Of a stretch of DNA of 64,000 nucleotides, positions 1 to 12,835 are shown in pieces. The stretch comes from Pithys albifrons albifrons (taxonomy: Eukaryota; Chordata; Aves; Passeriformes; Thamnophilidae), in assembly GCF_047495875.1 (NCBI RefSeq), contig NC_092461.1, positions 60,438,299-60,502,298 of the forward strand. Direction: 5' to 3'. The first letter of the stretch is position 1; each line of letters starts with the position of its first letter. A program made the position numbers and the translations under genes. Below the pieces are notes generated by a model. The model was given only the letters and a program-made list of their open reading frames with translations. It was not told the DNA's origin and did no database searches.

Positions 1-1960
1 TAAAGAGATGATGGGTGTTGGTGTTTGTGCTGTTCTGAGTGCGATTAGAATAATGTGCAACATTATTCCAGTGTTGCAAAATCTTTCAATAGATGGATTC
101 CTTCAGCCAAAATGTCTTGTCCACATCCATTGTTGAGGACCTTGTGAACTGCTTTATTCTTATGAACCACAGTTATATTGGTAATTCAGAGACAGAACTA
201 CAGAACTTGAGGCGGAGGGAGATGGGGGGGGGGGGGGGGGGGCGGGGAGAGGAGGGGACAGGAAATGCATAGCTTTCCTATGGCTGAATTTATCAGAATA
301 AAAATATACATCAAGATCTCATACTCCCATACCATCCATCAGAAGTCATACAAGTCCCTGGACCCACTGCATGTACCAGGTAGCATTTTCATACATTTTC
401 TTTTATCAGCAGGCCTCACAGTGCATTCTCTAATACAGTATGTGCAATATAATGTTCATTCAAATGTTGCTCATCTTCAGACATTGTAGCATCACAGAAA
501 AAAATTTCTATCCATTGCTTTTGGTATTACACTAGCAGAGTTCACAAAGATCATGTTTTCCTATTAGTCTCAGAAAAATATTTAAAGAACAGCACTTAAT
601 AGCTACTTGTAGCACTCCACTGTTCCTAGACCTCAAGAAAAGGAGTCATACCTACTATCATATACTATTCTTTGCTACAGTGAAGAGCAAGATTGTAAGA
701 AATGTTTGTCTGCACCACCCTTACAACCTATTTCACAAAAGTGACAGGAAAAGTAATCACAAAGGTTTGTAAGACTAAATAGTGAAATTGAAGCTGTATA
801 TAAAGATACATGAAATCTATGAACATAAATTCATGCATTAAGATTTTACTTTTATGTTACTAGTTCAAAAGATTTAATTTTAAAATTTTAATACAATGAT
901 TGCATGAGGACAAAACTGTTATTTATATCACTGTATTACTTTGAAAAATACATTCTTTTGTATTAAGAGTGATTGGAAGCAATTCTTTCTAAGAGAAGCA
1001 TCTACTCTGCTTCTAATTGAAATTAAGAACTGTTTACTTTTGGTTTAATTTTGTCCAAGATCAACACTGAACAAAAGTTATCATCAATTAACATTCTGCA
1101 ACTAGTATGAAGTCCAATAAAGATTTTAATCAATGGAGAAATGTCAGAGCTGCAGGCCAATGGGGAGCTGGGGTGAATGGAAAGCTTGTTTTCATTAAAA
1201 AGAAAAATGTCATGATTTAAATTACTTTGGAGACACACTTTAACAGAAAGATATGGGAAAATGTTCTGATTTCTGAACTGTAGTTTATTATACAACTGGT
1301 TAATTTGCTCTGCTTGCCCCTTAAGTGTGTAAAGATCAAAATGCATTTTGTTTACCAAACAAAATGCTTCTGAAATAAAGAACAATTGGACTCTCAGAAA
1401 CAGTCTCTGACATTAGATCTTAGCACACAGAATCATTGTTTCAATGTGGCTGTTCATAAAATACAACAAAAGACAAATGTATCCTTTTCATTTTTTTTTT
1501 ACACAGTACCAAAAGAGATAATCAGTCAACATCTGAAGGAATAGGTTTCCATTTCTACCCCTCTCTAAAAGGGTTTGATCCTGATTGCCCACGATTAATT
1601 TCCCCAGCCTGATTCAGAACAACATTCTCTCTGTCACTTCTATTTCACAAAATAATTAAGTATACTTTGAGCCAGGAAGATGCGTAGTAACACTTTTGTA
1701 ACCCAGTGATGAGGGCACTTCTGGCAGGATAAAATCAGAATAAAACCAAATATTTACATTTAATGTATTTGAAACAAATTACTAATCGAGGCAGGCATAT
1801 AGTACCATATACATTCTTGTTGATTTAGTCTCCTGTTTATGTTTGCTCTCAAGTTTACAACATATGCTTTTTTTTCGTTTGAGGGGATAAGGCACTTATT
1901 AGCACTTATTTTACTGCCTAAACAGATATACTCAACTCCAAAAATTCAATGCTTAAGGGC
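1..1960. other. AT-rich non-coding DNA, no gene seen
   Basis: No splice-bounded or recognisable coding segment is visible. A minus-strand open frame at 1023-1385 (120 codons) has no recognisable family and low-complexity T-rich codons, so I treat it as chance. The only structured element is the G tract near 224. No CR1 or LTR sequence was recognised. Confidence 0.6.
224..242 (+). repeat. Poly-G tract (G19) in a purine-rich stretch
   Basis: An uninterrupted run of 19 G lies in the purine-rich stretch at about 210-263, followed by C and more G-rich sequence (GGGGAGAGGAGGGGACAGG). Such a tract could form a G-quadruplex and is prone to length polymorphism and assembly error. No gene or promoter is recognisable beside it. 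Confidence 0.9.
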
Positions 1961-1967
1961 AGAAAGA

Positions 1968-2050
1968 CTAAGTCCTATTGAAGATGATTGATTTGGAATA
2001 CGAAGACTATGTTCTAAGTCCTAATAAAGCCGATTGATTTGGAATACGAT
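1968..2050. repeat. 46-bp imperfect tandem duplication
   Basis: The block starting CTAAGTCCTATTGAAG at 1968 recurs as CTAAGTCCTAATAAAG at 2014, a period of 46 bp. Both copies share GATTGATTTGGAATACGA. The second copy is truncated at about 2050. Confidence 0.8.
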
Positions 2051-5000
2051 TGAGAGCTTTGTGGTCATTATTGTTTCCACCTATTCATCCCATAAAACTA
2101 ACTGAATTAAATGTTGCTCTTGTGAACATTGTTGCTGCAGAGACAGGATTGGAGCATTTTGCCTCAAAACAACTTTTACTCCCAGAGATTTTTTTCCGTG
2201 ATAAATTTGGGGAAAAAAACCTAAAACTAAATTTAATTATTTTTTTCTTTTATTTTGAGATGAAATATGGATGACAATTTAATTACATATATATAAGTAT
2301 GACTTGAGCTGCATGTGTGAGGAAACAAACTGAAGTCCATTCCTGCAGGTTAGAATGCAGCATTTAACATTGTGGGGGAATAACACTTTAGCAGTTTAAT
2401 TGTAATGGTCCAATTCTGTCCAGTTTGACCCTGTGAGACTCATTAATTCTTTGTTTACTCTCTGGATAGGAAATGGCTTGGTTCAGCCATATCAGCTTTT
2501 CTAAAGTGAGGTTGGAATATCAGTAAGTTTTCAGTATCTCTGTTAAAAGTAGCATCTTTATCAATGTATGAATTATGGCAAGGAATCAAAAAAAAGGAGA
2601 AAAATGTTGCAAAATGAGAATTTATGGAGAAGTATGTCACTGGGCCAAGATTTTGGCAATGAAAACAGTCAAGGTTGATGTTTTTCTCATTGGTTGGGTT
2701 TGGGTTTTTTGTCCCCCCAAGGAGTAAATTCCTTCTCCCCAGGCATTCTGATCTCTTTTCTAAGTTAGCTGGCACAGAAACAACATCACAGAGATGCTAT
2801 GAAGTGTAGGCAATTGGAGACTTTTTGTTGTTGTTGTTATGAACATCTAAATCTTACCATAGGAAATATTTGAACAGTGAGTATAAATGAAGGACATATG
2901 AGTGCCTTGTGGTGTCTGACCACAGAGGAGGCTGCACAGGGAATGTAGGTGAGCCAGCCACTTTATGCTGTTTCCCTTGCAGATTGAGGTGCAGCCCAGC
3001 AGAAGCCTGTCAGGGCTGAAGGAGAAGCCCTACCCCACTACTTGTGTTTGCAGCATGGTTTTCATAGCAGCAAAGAAATGGAAATCTCTACTGCCTTACT
3101 GGTGGCTGAGGGGGGAATCAAATATCTACCATCCGAACTGTTGCAGCCACTGTCACTATTGACAGGAATGATATCTCCTGGTACAACTAGACTCCTCTGT
3201 TCATCCCCCCTTGAAAGGGAAGTGGCAGAGGAAAGCCCTCCTGGTTGGCTTCTGTCCTGTTCCCCTCCTTGTTTCACCTTTCTCGATTGTTTCTGCTAAG
3301 TGTCTAGATAAATTTTGGTTGTTTGTTGTTTGTTAATTTGTTTGTTGGAGGTGAGGGAGTGATGTTCAGAGTAAATTTTACCTTCATTGATCATGTTGTC
3401 TTGCCCCAATCTGAGACTTACACAGACATTCAGGAAAGAATGAGGCTCTCAGCTGTGGTGATAATTCCCTGATATGCAGAAGAATGTAGTCTTCTTTATA
3501 TTGGGGAATAACACCCAGACAGCAGTGGAGAAGAAAATCTCAGTGTATAGTATCATGATCCCCTTTGAGTTTCTATGGCAATAAGTAGTCTTCACCCTTC
3601 TTCTGCCCTTCCTCTTCTCCCTCCTCCATGCTGCCTTTGCCTCCTACAGCATGCTCTCCTTCTGTTGGCAAAACATCATCCAAAGGCTGGTGGTAACACA
3701 CAGTGTGTCAGAGGGGAATGAATTGTCCTCACCCTTTATTAAGGAGAGCTATCCCCCCACTCAGTGAACTGTTCTGCAAGAGCAACTTGGTGCGATTCCT
3801 GCTGGTTGTAGGAGTACCTTAGGAGGGACAGCCATTTGGTGCAGCAAGGAGGAGTTCCAGTACCCCAGAGATGACCAATTACATCATTGCTGTTGACTCA
3901 CTTCAGTTGAAAGTCACCTTTCCTTGTAAGATTCAAAGAGCCCACTCAGGTGCAGAATCATACACCTACATCCTTCCCATTACACTCAGTGAAAGAGACT
4001 AGAGATGACAAAGCTACACAGGATCCTTGAACAATACACTAGAGGAAACTATGTGCCAGATATTGAAGAGGCTCATTTCCAGGGGTTACATAATTTCCAT
4101 CCTTACCCTACCTTCTGACCCTTTTTCTAAATGCATTGTTACATGACGATATCCAATTATTAAGAGATACCTCGGCGTGAATCCCGATGCCCTAGCCAGT
4201 TATCTTGAAGAGAGGGACAAAATAAGAAAGTTTAAATTATAGGCCTAGTACATTTTTCACTAGGGCGGGAAAAGTCTGGAAACATCTGAGAAGGTGGGCC
4301 TGTGAGTACAGCCCAGAAGTTGCCCAGGAGGTAGAGCTGGATCAGAGGCATGGAGCACTACAGGGAGCAACTCCGCTTTTTTTCTTGATTTTGTGGACCC
4401 CTTGGCTGGGGAAGCCTCAGAGGTGAGTTCATCACTGCTGTGCCATCAGCACCTCCACTCACTGAGGGACCGACCTAGCAGCTACCAGGCATTCTTCTTG
4501 CCTGACAAGGAGAGATGGGGCCTCTTTGACGAGGCTTCCAGCATGACCGGCACAGCTCGAACTGTTCACAGCTGTGGCACATGCTGTCTGCGACTATCAG
4601 CCTCACACATTTTACCCCTGGTGATAACATGCAGGGCATCATCTCTACTCCCTATTTGAAAGTGTTTGGGTACGTAGAAGGAGCAATGACTGGTGACGCT
4701 ACAAAGATGAAGAAATCCTTACTGGATGGGAAAATACAGGCATCTCTGCTGAGCTACTTGGGCCTCTGAAAAAACTAGGGAGTCCCACTGACAGTGAGGA
4801 AGAAACTGTGGGTATCTAGAAGCCACAAACTGTGGGTATCTAGAAGCCACAAACATTGGATTCCAGTTATATTGCCACTAAATTCCAGGCTGGCCTTTAC
4901 TGACTGCATGTGAATTATGCATTTTTCTTACTGGAAGGAAGGCAAAGATGCATTGGTATCAGATTTGAAGTCTGTTAGTGTTTGCCTGCTTTATCCTTTA

Positions 5001-5352
5001 CAGTAGCAGTAGGGCAAATACTGACAAACTGTAACTTCATGTGAAATTGTCAAATTTCAGCAGCACTATCCCGCTATCTCTGAAAGAAATAGCAACTGAG
5101 AACCATTGTGAGTGGTTCTGGGATGGCCAGTGCTGTGAGGTATCTTGAACTACTAGCAGTGCTCCAAATCCTGCAAGTTCAGAGCTCTTGTAAGTAACCT
5201 GGGAGAGATACCTGGCTGGATGAGAGGATGAGCAGTATGGGAGGTAGCACTGTCCTGCCCCCAGAGCTGGAAATGCTGCAAGGCGTAAATGTTCACCTTT
5301 CCTGCTGACAGAAAGGCTTGGGTCTGTTTTGTCCATTATGTATATATTTATA
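2050..5352. other. Unique non-coding DNA, no supported gene
   Basis: Short open frames occur near 2965-3299 and 4393-4769. The second pair, on the plus strand in two frames, sits in a moderately GC-rich patch and could be a decayed pseudogene, but I cannot assign a family. An exact 24-bp duplication at 4803-4850 is annotated separately. No transposon termini were recognised. Confidence 0.5.
4803..4850. repeat. Exact 24-bp tandem duplication
   Basis: Two identical 24-bp copies, each beginning AAACTGTGGGTATC and ending AGAAGCCAC, abut at 4803-4826 and 4827-4850, followed by a third partial AAAC. Perfect identity implies a recent slippage or duplication event. Confidence 0.95.
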
Positions 5353-5470
5353 AAATCACAGAATCATTGGTTGGAGGAGACCCTTAAGATCCAGTTGAGT
5401 CCTTTAATTGAGCCCAACTGTTAATGTAGCACTGCAAAGTCCACTACTAAACCATGTCCCTAAGTGTCAT
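5353..5470 (-). mobile_element. CR1 LINE 3' fragment (minus strand)
   Basis: The plus strand starts AATCACAGAATCATTGGTTG and continues through GGAGGAGACCC, then CCACTACTAAACCATGTCCC. This is the reverse complement of the conserved 3' end of avian CR1. CR1 copies are usually 5'-truncated, as here (about 118 bp). No coding part is retained. The inner boundary near 5470 is approximate. Confidence 0.85.
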
Positions 5471-6219
5471 TTGTTTGGTTTTTAAATCAAACATATGGAA
5501 AAGGACCTATGGAACCGCTTCTTTACTTACAGTTGTTCTTATAGTTCACTGCAGCATAATCAGAAGAATTCAGATTTCTTGACTGGCCTGGAATAATCTG
5601 TCTCTGAGAAACACATTTTTACCCTGGGACATTCTCTGCCATGTTTGTTCTCCTGTCTTGGATTCAGGTTCTGCTTCTTATATCATCCTGGTTCTTAAAA
5701 GCTGTGTGCCATGGTGAGGATGGGAGGTGGAAGAGAACAACTGTTCTACTTACGTGGGTCAAACTTATTATGACTGGAAAAGAAAAACAAACTGGGCCAA
5801 CAGTGACACCAATAGTTCATCTGAGAAACATGTGCAGGTGCATCAACATCTCACCATCCCTGCCACCCTAGTAAGTGGTTTCTTGGCAGCAACTTTTCTC
5901 CTAGAGCTCTCATATGTCCTGCACTTCTGTCTAGGCACAGATGTTCATTATCAGATCACTCAGTGCAAAAGAGAATGTTTTACAACTCTCAGGCCTTGCT
6001 TGGTCTGAATCACATGTCTTTTTAATGTGGGAAAATTCAGACAGAGGCATAATAATTGCTTTGGTCATAGATAGCATTCCCCTTCAGAGGTGGTTTTAAG
6101 GATTGGTGCTTTTAAGGGACTTGGGTGACAGAAGCACCCAGTGATACCAGAAGCCAGAGGAACAAAGAAAGTACTGGAGATCATGCTACAGATATATCAT
6201 GCTACAGCTGGTACTTATA

Positions 6220-6255
6220 GAGCAAAGGATAGTTTTAGAGCAAAGGATAGTTTTA
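6220..6255. repeat. 18-bp perfect tandem duplication
   Basis: GAGCAAAGGATAGTTTTA occurs twice without a gap. Immediately upstream, ATCATGCTACAG is also duplicated (about 6181-6206), so two small duplications lie side by side. Confidence 0.9.
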
Positions 6256-7409
6256 GATAGCACAGAAAACCTTCTTGAACACTTCCATTTATTTCCATTT
6301 TTTATTCCTGAACAAGTCTGAACTGGAACAGATAAATAGATCAGATAACAAAATTGTGTTATTTAGCTATTATTGCAAGTCTGAGTTGGTGCTAGAAGAC
6401 CTTTAGAATCTTTGATATCTCAACGCCTGTCTAAATGCCAGTGAAATTATCTTTATCCACATTTTCATAGTACAACAGGAGCATTCTGAAACACCACTGT
6501 TTAAAAGTCAGTAATGATTTTATGAGTTTATGTTGTCATGAATAAGTATGCTAATTCTTCTATTATAGGCTTTTAGTAATTCTTTTTTCTTCTATATAAA
6601 GTACTCATACCCTGTTGTGCAAAACAGGGTATTTATGAATTATACTAGTATGGGCAGTTATGATCCACTTATTATGAATTAATTTACGTCATCCTTCATA
6701 TCACCTCAGCTTTCAATACCAACACATTCTAGATGGCAAAAATCAACGCACTATTTAAAACAAAGATCTTAATATTATTAAATTTTGTTAGTATTATATT
6801 TCCTGTAAGTTTCCAGATAAGTGATTAAATACATGATTCCACAAGCATATGAAAGGAAGGAATGGTTTAAAAAATGATTCATAAAGGAAGTTTTAATTAG
6901 AATTAAAAAGGAGAATAAAAGCAATGAACTTTGTCAGTTAGAATATGGCTCTTTCATAAGCAGATCTTTGAAGAAGGTGGCCATTAGCATATTCCTATAT
7001 TTTGCCTGGGAGCACTTCTGACAGACTTATTCGAGTTTCATTAATATTTTAAAATTTGTGTCAAAAATGTAACTTTAATTATAGGGTTGGATTATTTGAA
7101 AATTAAAATACTGCCTTTAGCTGTACTTAAAGAGCACTCAGAAGAGACCTTGTGAGAATCTTATTTCTCCTTAAATCCCACAAGATGGAATCAATTTCTA
7201 TTTTAATTAATAGCTTATTTGCCAGTCATTTACAATTCAGCGCATAGCCTTGACTGTTAGCACCTCTAAATACTCATTTCTCATGCTGGGTAAATTATTT
7301 TCCAGTATCAAGAAAAGTCTTTTTTGAGGCAATGATGTCTTTGAGAATCAATCCGCATGGCAGGTTTGGTTGTATCAAGCTGATACGGATATGATTGTGG
7401 AAGAGTAAG

Positions 7410-7434
7410 ACAATCACATCGATACTGTGATTGT
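7410..7434. other. Perfect 9-bp inverted repeat (hairpin)
   Basis: ACAATCACA (7410-7418) is separated by a 7-nt loop, TCGATAC, from its exact reverse complement TGTGATTGT (7426-7434). It is too short for a miRNA precursor and has no adjacent gene. Confidence 0.7.
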
Positions 7435-8014
7435 GGATGGGCTGCTATAGCACAGGAGGTGCAGGAAGTACGGTTCTTCCCTCATTTCTTCTTTAAACTG
7501 AACAGTGTCAAATGTTGATTGAATGTCTCATCCCACACTTCTCCCTTCCCTCCACACTTCTGCCGAGTCCTTCCACCTACAAGTAAGGAGACTCTGTACT
7601 CTTTTACAGCCCTTTTTCTGCCTCTTCACTGACTCCTACTCAGAAGTAATGTCTTTATAATTCCCTAACTTCCTACCTTAACTCTCAAAATAACTGTGCA
7701 TGTTTCCAAATAGATGTGTCATTTGTTTACCAGCCTCTTTTGCCTGTGTAGCAGGGCTATGCATTAAAAAATCCTGCATTTGGCAGCAGTATAGGCCTGG
7801 GTATACAGGTGGCTGAAAAATATAAAGGGATGTTTATTAGAGAACTGCATTTTCCTAGGAATCTCCCATTTCATCAGTCTTCTGTACTCTGCAGTTCTGC
7901 ATCCAGTAATCCAAACACCCTCTTTCCTTTGACCCACTGTTAAAACAGAGCACCACTGCCAAGGACTGGGAATCATGCAGCATCCACAACTGCTGCAGTG
8001 GTTGGCAAACCCAC

Positions 8015-8072
8015 ACAGCTACAGCTACAGCTACAGCTACACCTACACCTACACCTACACCTACACCTACAG
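8015..8072 (+). repeat. Two-phase hexamer array (ACAGCT)4(ACACCT)5
   Basis: Four ACAGCT units (8015-8038) pass directly into five ACACCT units (8039-8068), followed by ACAG. The single-base switch (G to C) followed by homogeneous expansion shows the order of array growth. There is no evidence of translation. Confidence 0.95.
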
Positions 8073-9289
8073 AAGGGTATGTGAGGACTTGAGTTGCTGC
8101 TTTGAAGAAATAGTACCTTTAAAGTAGTGCAGCTTATACACATCAAAATACTGACCTGTTTATGTTATGAAACATAATTAGTTGCTTACAGAATGTGGGG
8201 CCCCAGAAAAGGAAGTTCAAGCCAGCAGTATAGTATACTCTTTGCAAAGAAGCTTTCAGATTCGCAAAGTCTATTGGCACTTTCCAAAACGGTGTCGCCA
8301 ACGTCAGCCAGGTAGGTGCCACTGCAAACACCACCAGAGTAAACACTGAAAGGTCAGCTCCCCTTTTGTGCCAGTTGTGTGTGCCTGTTCTTCAGCCTTT
8401 TCACTCTGAACAGACCAATATCTGTATGTGTGCAAATATTAAAACATACATTCTTACACTGGTGCCAGTGTCTGTTTTTCTTAAAGAAGCAGTATTCATA
8501 TGTGCAAACAAGACAGTTACAGAGGGTATGGATTGCAATATTTACACACCACAGTTCCTTCTTGCCTTGAAAAAAAGGAGAAAAGAGACAGGTCTTTCCT
8601 GATGTGGAGGAGAGCTTTGGGATGTTGGCCAATCAGAGGAAAAACTTTTTAAGACATTTGGTCTTTTGCAACTGGTCCTCCTGAGGATGCTGTAAAATTC
8701 AATGCAGCCAAGAGGAAGCAGTATAACAACTTTTACTCAAAGTTTGCTTCCTTTGGGAAAGAAATTTGATGTGGCTTCATTTTAAATAGTTTGTACAATC
8801 TGAGAGAGGAGGCTTGAAATGTTCAAAGTGCAGTAAAGCTGTTGTAATTACAGTCTGAATCTTGCAGTAGTTGGGAATTTAGAAGGCTTCTTCACCACCA
8901 TCCTTTTTGCATATATCAAAAAGGATGCCAAGGTGTCTGTGACTGGCATGGTATGATTGTGCAACTGAGATATATATCTGGTAAGGTCAGGCAGCTGGAC
9001 ACTTGTGCTACATGGGAAAGATATCACTGTTTGCTACTGTTCTTGTTAACAAATTAGACCTGCTACTTTCCAGTGTGCAAGTGCATGGCTAAAGAGGGGA
9101 TAGTTTGATTCTTTCATTTCCTCTGTTCAAATCATATTGATTCAGTAATGGAGGAAAAAATGGACCTATCCTTCACATGTTGTTGATAGTCTGTATGTCC
9201 TCTGCAGTTAGCAAATCAAATTACTGCTATGACAGTGTTCTCCGCTATTGCTTGTCAGTCTTGTCAAGAAATAGCACAAAGTTTCTGGT

Positions 9290-10058
9290 TCAACAAGGGG
9301 AAGCGCTAGATTCTGCACCTGGAATGGGGCAACCCCAAATGTACAGACAGATTGGAGAATGAGTTGTTGGAAAGCAGTGCCATGGAAGGGACCTGGGGGT
9401 CCTGGTCAATGGCAAGTAGAATACGAGTCAGCAGTGCCCTGACAGCCAGGAGGGCCAACCATGTCCTGGGAGGCATCAGGCAAAGCATCACCAGACAGTT
9501 CAAGGGCTGATTGTCTTGCTCTGCTCTGCACTGGAGCAGCCTCACCTTGAATATTATGTGCAGTTTGGGGCACTGCAATAGAAGAAACATATTAAACGAT
9601 TAGAGAGCATCCGAAGGAGCGCAACAAAGATGGTGAAGGGCCCTGAGGGAAGTCACATGAGGAGCAGCTGAGGTCACTTGGTCTGTTCAGCGAGGAGGAG
9701 AGGAGACTGAGGGGAGACCTCACGGCAGTCTACAACATTCTTGTGAGCGGAAGAGGAGAGGCAGACATTGATCTTTTCTCTGTGGTGACCTGAACCCAAG
9801 TGAATGGCCTGAAGTTGTGTCAGAGGGGGTTTAGATTGGATATTAGAAAAAGGTTTTTCACCTAGAAGGTGGCAGGGTGCTGGAACAGGCTCCCTAGGGC
9901 CATGTTCATGGCACCAAGCCTTTCAGAGTTCGAGAATTGTTTGGATGATAGTCTCAGGAACATGGTGTGACTCTTGGGAATGGTCCTGTGCAGGGTCAGC
10001 AGCTGGACTCAATGATCCTTGTAGGTCCCTTCCAACTCAGCATATTCTGTGATTCCAT
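9290..10058 (+). mobile_element. CR1 LINE, 5'-truncated (plus strand)
   Basis: The stretch contains the CR1 landmarks TTCTGCACCTGGAATGGGG, GAGAGGAGACTGAGGGGAGA, GGTTTTTCACC and a terminal TTCCAACTCAGCATATTCTG followed by TGATTCCAT. It covers the last part of the reverse-transcriptase ORF and the 3' UTR. Many indels and stops make it non-coding. The 3' end at about 10058 is sharp; the 5' boundary is approximate. Confidence 0.93.
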
Positions 10059-12835
10059 TATTAGGAAAGTAAAGTTTTAACATTTGGGGGGTTTTAATGT
10101 ATTCTGTAATAAGCGTATAGCAGTTTGTTTGGGGTTTGTGCTTTTTTAAGTATGACTTTGAAAAATAGTAAAATGGTAAAATACTGCCACTTATTTGCAA
10201 AGTTTTCAGGGTACATATTAGGAAGGTTTTATTAAAAGGTGCTTGTGCCTGGGGTAAATACTTCTCAGAACATTTTCAGAAGTTGAAAGTGTTCTTGGAA
10301 GATTGTGAAAATTGATCCTTGTGGTTTCAGCGAAAACTCGTGGATGATCTTTTTTATATATTGTGGCCTTTTTCTCCTAAATATTTCATAACACATGAAT
10401 TTACAATGGAATTACTATGTATGAACAATAGCATATTACATACTCAAAATAATACTCTCATAATAAAAAGCCACACAGCATTAATGTGGTGACCCATCTG
10501 ACACTGGGCAAATTTTAACTGCATTTTTTGTCCCTCTTCCAACTTCCCCTTCACTGTCACATCCTGACATCAGGGCCACCCACTCAATTGATATATGATA
10601 AGGTTTTGAAAAATGACCTGTCAGCAAGATTCCCATCTATACTTAACTAATCATGATAAAAATAACTGACATTTCTAAGGTTCCCAAAATACACATTAGA
10701 AAAATTATTCTGAGGGAGCTATATAATGTATTATTTCCAGATGTATAATAAATAGCATGCTTCTTTTAAAAATGCTAGGAAAGCAGTTTCTTGCAACATT
10801 TAAGACAGTTTAAGGGACAAAGGCACATAAAGCAATCAGCATGAAGTGCAGAAAAATATTTTGGCATCAGTAATATGTATAGGGATTTCTGTAAGGAAAC
10901 AAAAGGTTAAAGTCCTTCTAATTTTAAAGGGTTTTGTAAGTAGATTTAATTATAATGTATATATTTTTATGCACAGAAGAGTAATGTAAAACCTTGAAGT
11001 GAAAATATTTCTACTATTTCACAATTCCCATAACCAACTGCTTATCCAACTTTCATATCACACCAGAATGCTGCTCTAAGTACACAGTGCCTTTGTCAGT
11101 TCTTAGAGGTACCTCCATGCCTACTCCCAACCTTTCCTTCTACATGAGACGCTACTCCCAAATCTGTTTGGGAAGTCTCTATTCTTTGTTGTACTGTAGA
11201 TATTCCTCAAAGCATTCTTTGGACCTCTGGTGATTCAACATTTTCCCTAATCTCATGGCGCATTTGGTAACACAAGCCAAGGCAAGCTGCACACTGCCTC
11301 CTGAAGCTGCATCTCCTGTCAAAGTGGAAAATATCCAGTTGTCTAGGAGAACCCTCAAAAATGCCGGTTATCAGTTCAGATCATGTGGACAACCATCTAT
11401 CCTTGACAGAGCCTAAAATATATCTAACCAGGACTGGTACATTTTGAAGCATTTCCAGAGGTCTTGTATAAATAACTCATAAATAGTTACATACCATCTA
11501 CTGAACACAAAGAATCCACTAAGTTTTACTGAAATATATTAATGGCATTGTGTGTGCAGCATTCAATAATATACCCTGTACTTTGGGCATTTGCAATCAC
11601 CTTTTTTCACATTCTGTATTTTTCTCCAGTTAGCCCTTTTAAAAAATTTCCCACTATTTGTTCACCACAACATTGTTTCAGCCAGTTCTTGCCTGCCAGG
11701 ATTTCCTCTGTCTTTTTCATTTCGCAGTTTTCCTCTATAAGCCTGAACATTTCTTCCCTGTTACCTTTCTTATGCTGTCTTATTCCTTTCATTCTTGGAA
11801 CAGGGCAGGCATTTGTTTCATTGATTGTCTTTCTTCAACTCCTCAGCAATTTTTTTCACTTTGCTTGCCTTTATATTTTTATCTTCTCTTCAATGACTTC
11901 TCCTTCTTCTCCACCAGGCTTACATGGTAGTCAGGCTCCACCATTGAATGATACCCAGAAAAACATGTCTTCTCCAACTAAATAAATGCCAAACACAGCA
12001 ATGACAGAAGACAGATGAGATTTTCACTAAAAGTTTGACTGTTAAATGGCAAGTGTCTGTATCTTCTTTGGTATTTTTTTAATGTCTGCTTTTATCTTTG
12101 CCCTTCAAGATGCCATGTAGGACAATATAAATTTAATATCACTGCTACAAAATTGTTAATAGAACACAAGCAGAAGCTGCATGGTATGTAGGGAGGGTAT
12201 GGAGCTTCTGACAAATACTGTGTCTCTTAAATACAATCACTTTCTGATGTGATGCCAATTCTCTTTGTCTTCTTGACTAATACTCTATGGTAAGATGATT
12301 GGGGGTAAAAATAGAGAAAACCGGAAAGTTATATTCACATTCTAACAGAAGTTGTATCTGTATGGAAATTACAGGGTGAAATACAGTTGCTTCTCCCTGG
12401 ATGGAATGTGGTCAGTGTGCCTGAAACTTCTTTCACGATGACTTCCCACACACAATCTGCAACCATAAGCATATGCTAAGGAGGGTGAAACAGAAGGTGG
12501 AGCAGAGTGGATACACCATGGCCAGGCTGTGCTGTAATCCTTGCAGGGCGGGGAACTCTATGGTACCTTGTAGCTGATAAACCACAAAGCAGCTGTCAGC
12601 CAAGGGAGACAGGAGAAGATTTCTTGCTGCCAAACCAGCCACTGTGGCAAAATGGCTCTCTTTGGATTAAATCAGTTCATTGTAATCTAATTGTAATACA
12701 AATGCACACCTCCATCCCAAATTACCTGCCTCCAAGGTATGACCACCCCTCACTGAGCATGTGATCTATATTTTATTGACTATATCTTCAAGAGTGAAGT
12801 GACAGAATTTTACACCAATCGGTAACAAAGGTATG
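10059..12835. other. AT-rich non-coding DNA
   Basis: No gene or repeat family was recognised. The longest open frame, at 11542-11985 (plus, 147 codons), is T/C-rich and gives a hydrophobic, low-complexity translation. I consider it compositional. A plus-strand pyrimidine bias runs from about 11550 to 11900. Confidence 0.55.

Larger units (their letters stand above)
5471..9289. other. Unique AT-rich DNA, small local repeats only
   Basis: No gene is supported. The segment holds an 18-bp perfect duplication (6220-6255), a 9-bp-stem hairpin (7410-7434) and a hexamer array (8015-8072). The open frames at 8143-8632 overlap on both strands and show no family resemblance. Confidence 0.55.

Noticed and set aside
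1023..1385. 120-codon minus-strand open frame
   Set aside because: No family resemblance. Lies in AT-rich unique DNA with no other gene features.
2900..3300. Splice-like signals (TTGCAG, GGTGAG) around short open frames
   Set aside because: No frame joins into a recognisable protein. Such signals are frequent by chance.
7410..7434. Hairpin as possible miRNA precursor
   Set aside because: A stem of 9 bp is far too short and the flanks do not extend the pairing.
8281..8300. Possible nuclear factor I-like palindrome
   Set aside because: Half-sites TTGGCA and GCCAA are not at the required spacing.
11542..11985. 147-codon plus-strand open frame with hydrophobic translation
   Set aside because: T/C-rich low-complexity composition produces long stop-free hydrophobic runs. 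No domain, signal-plus-mature structure or splice context supports a gene.
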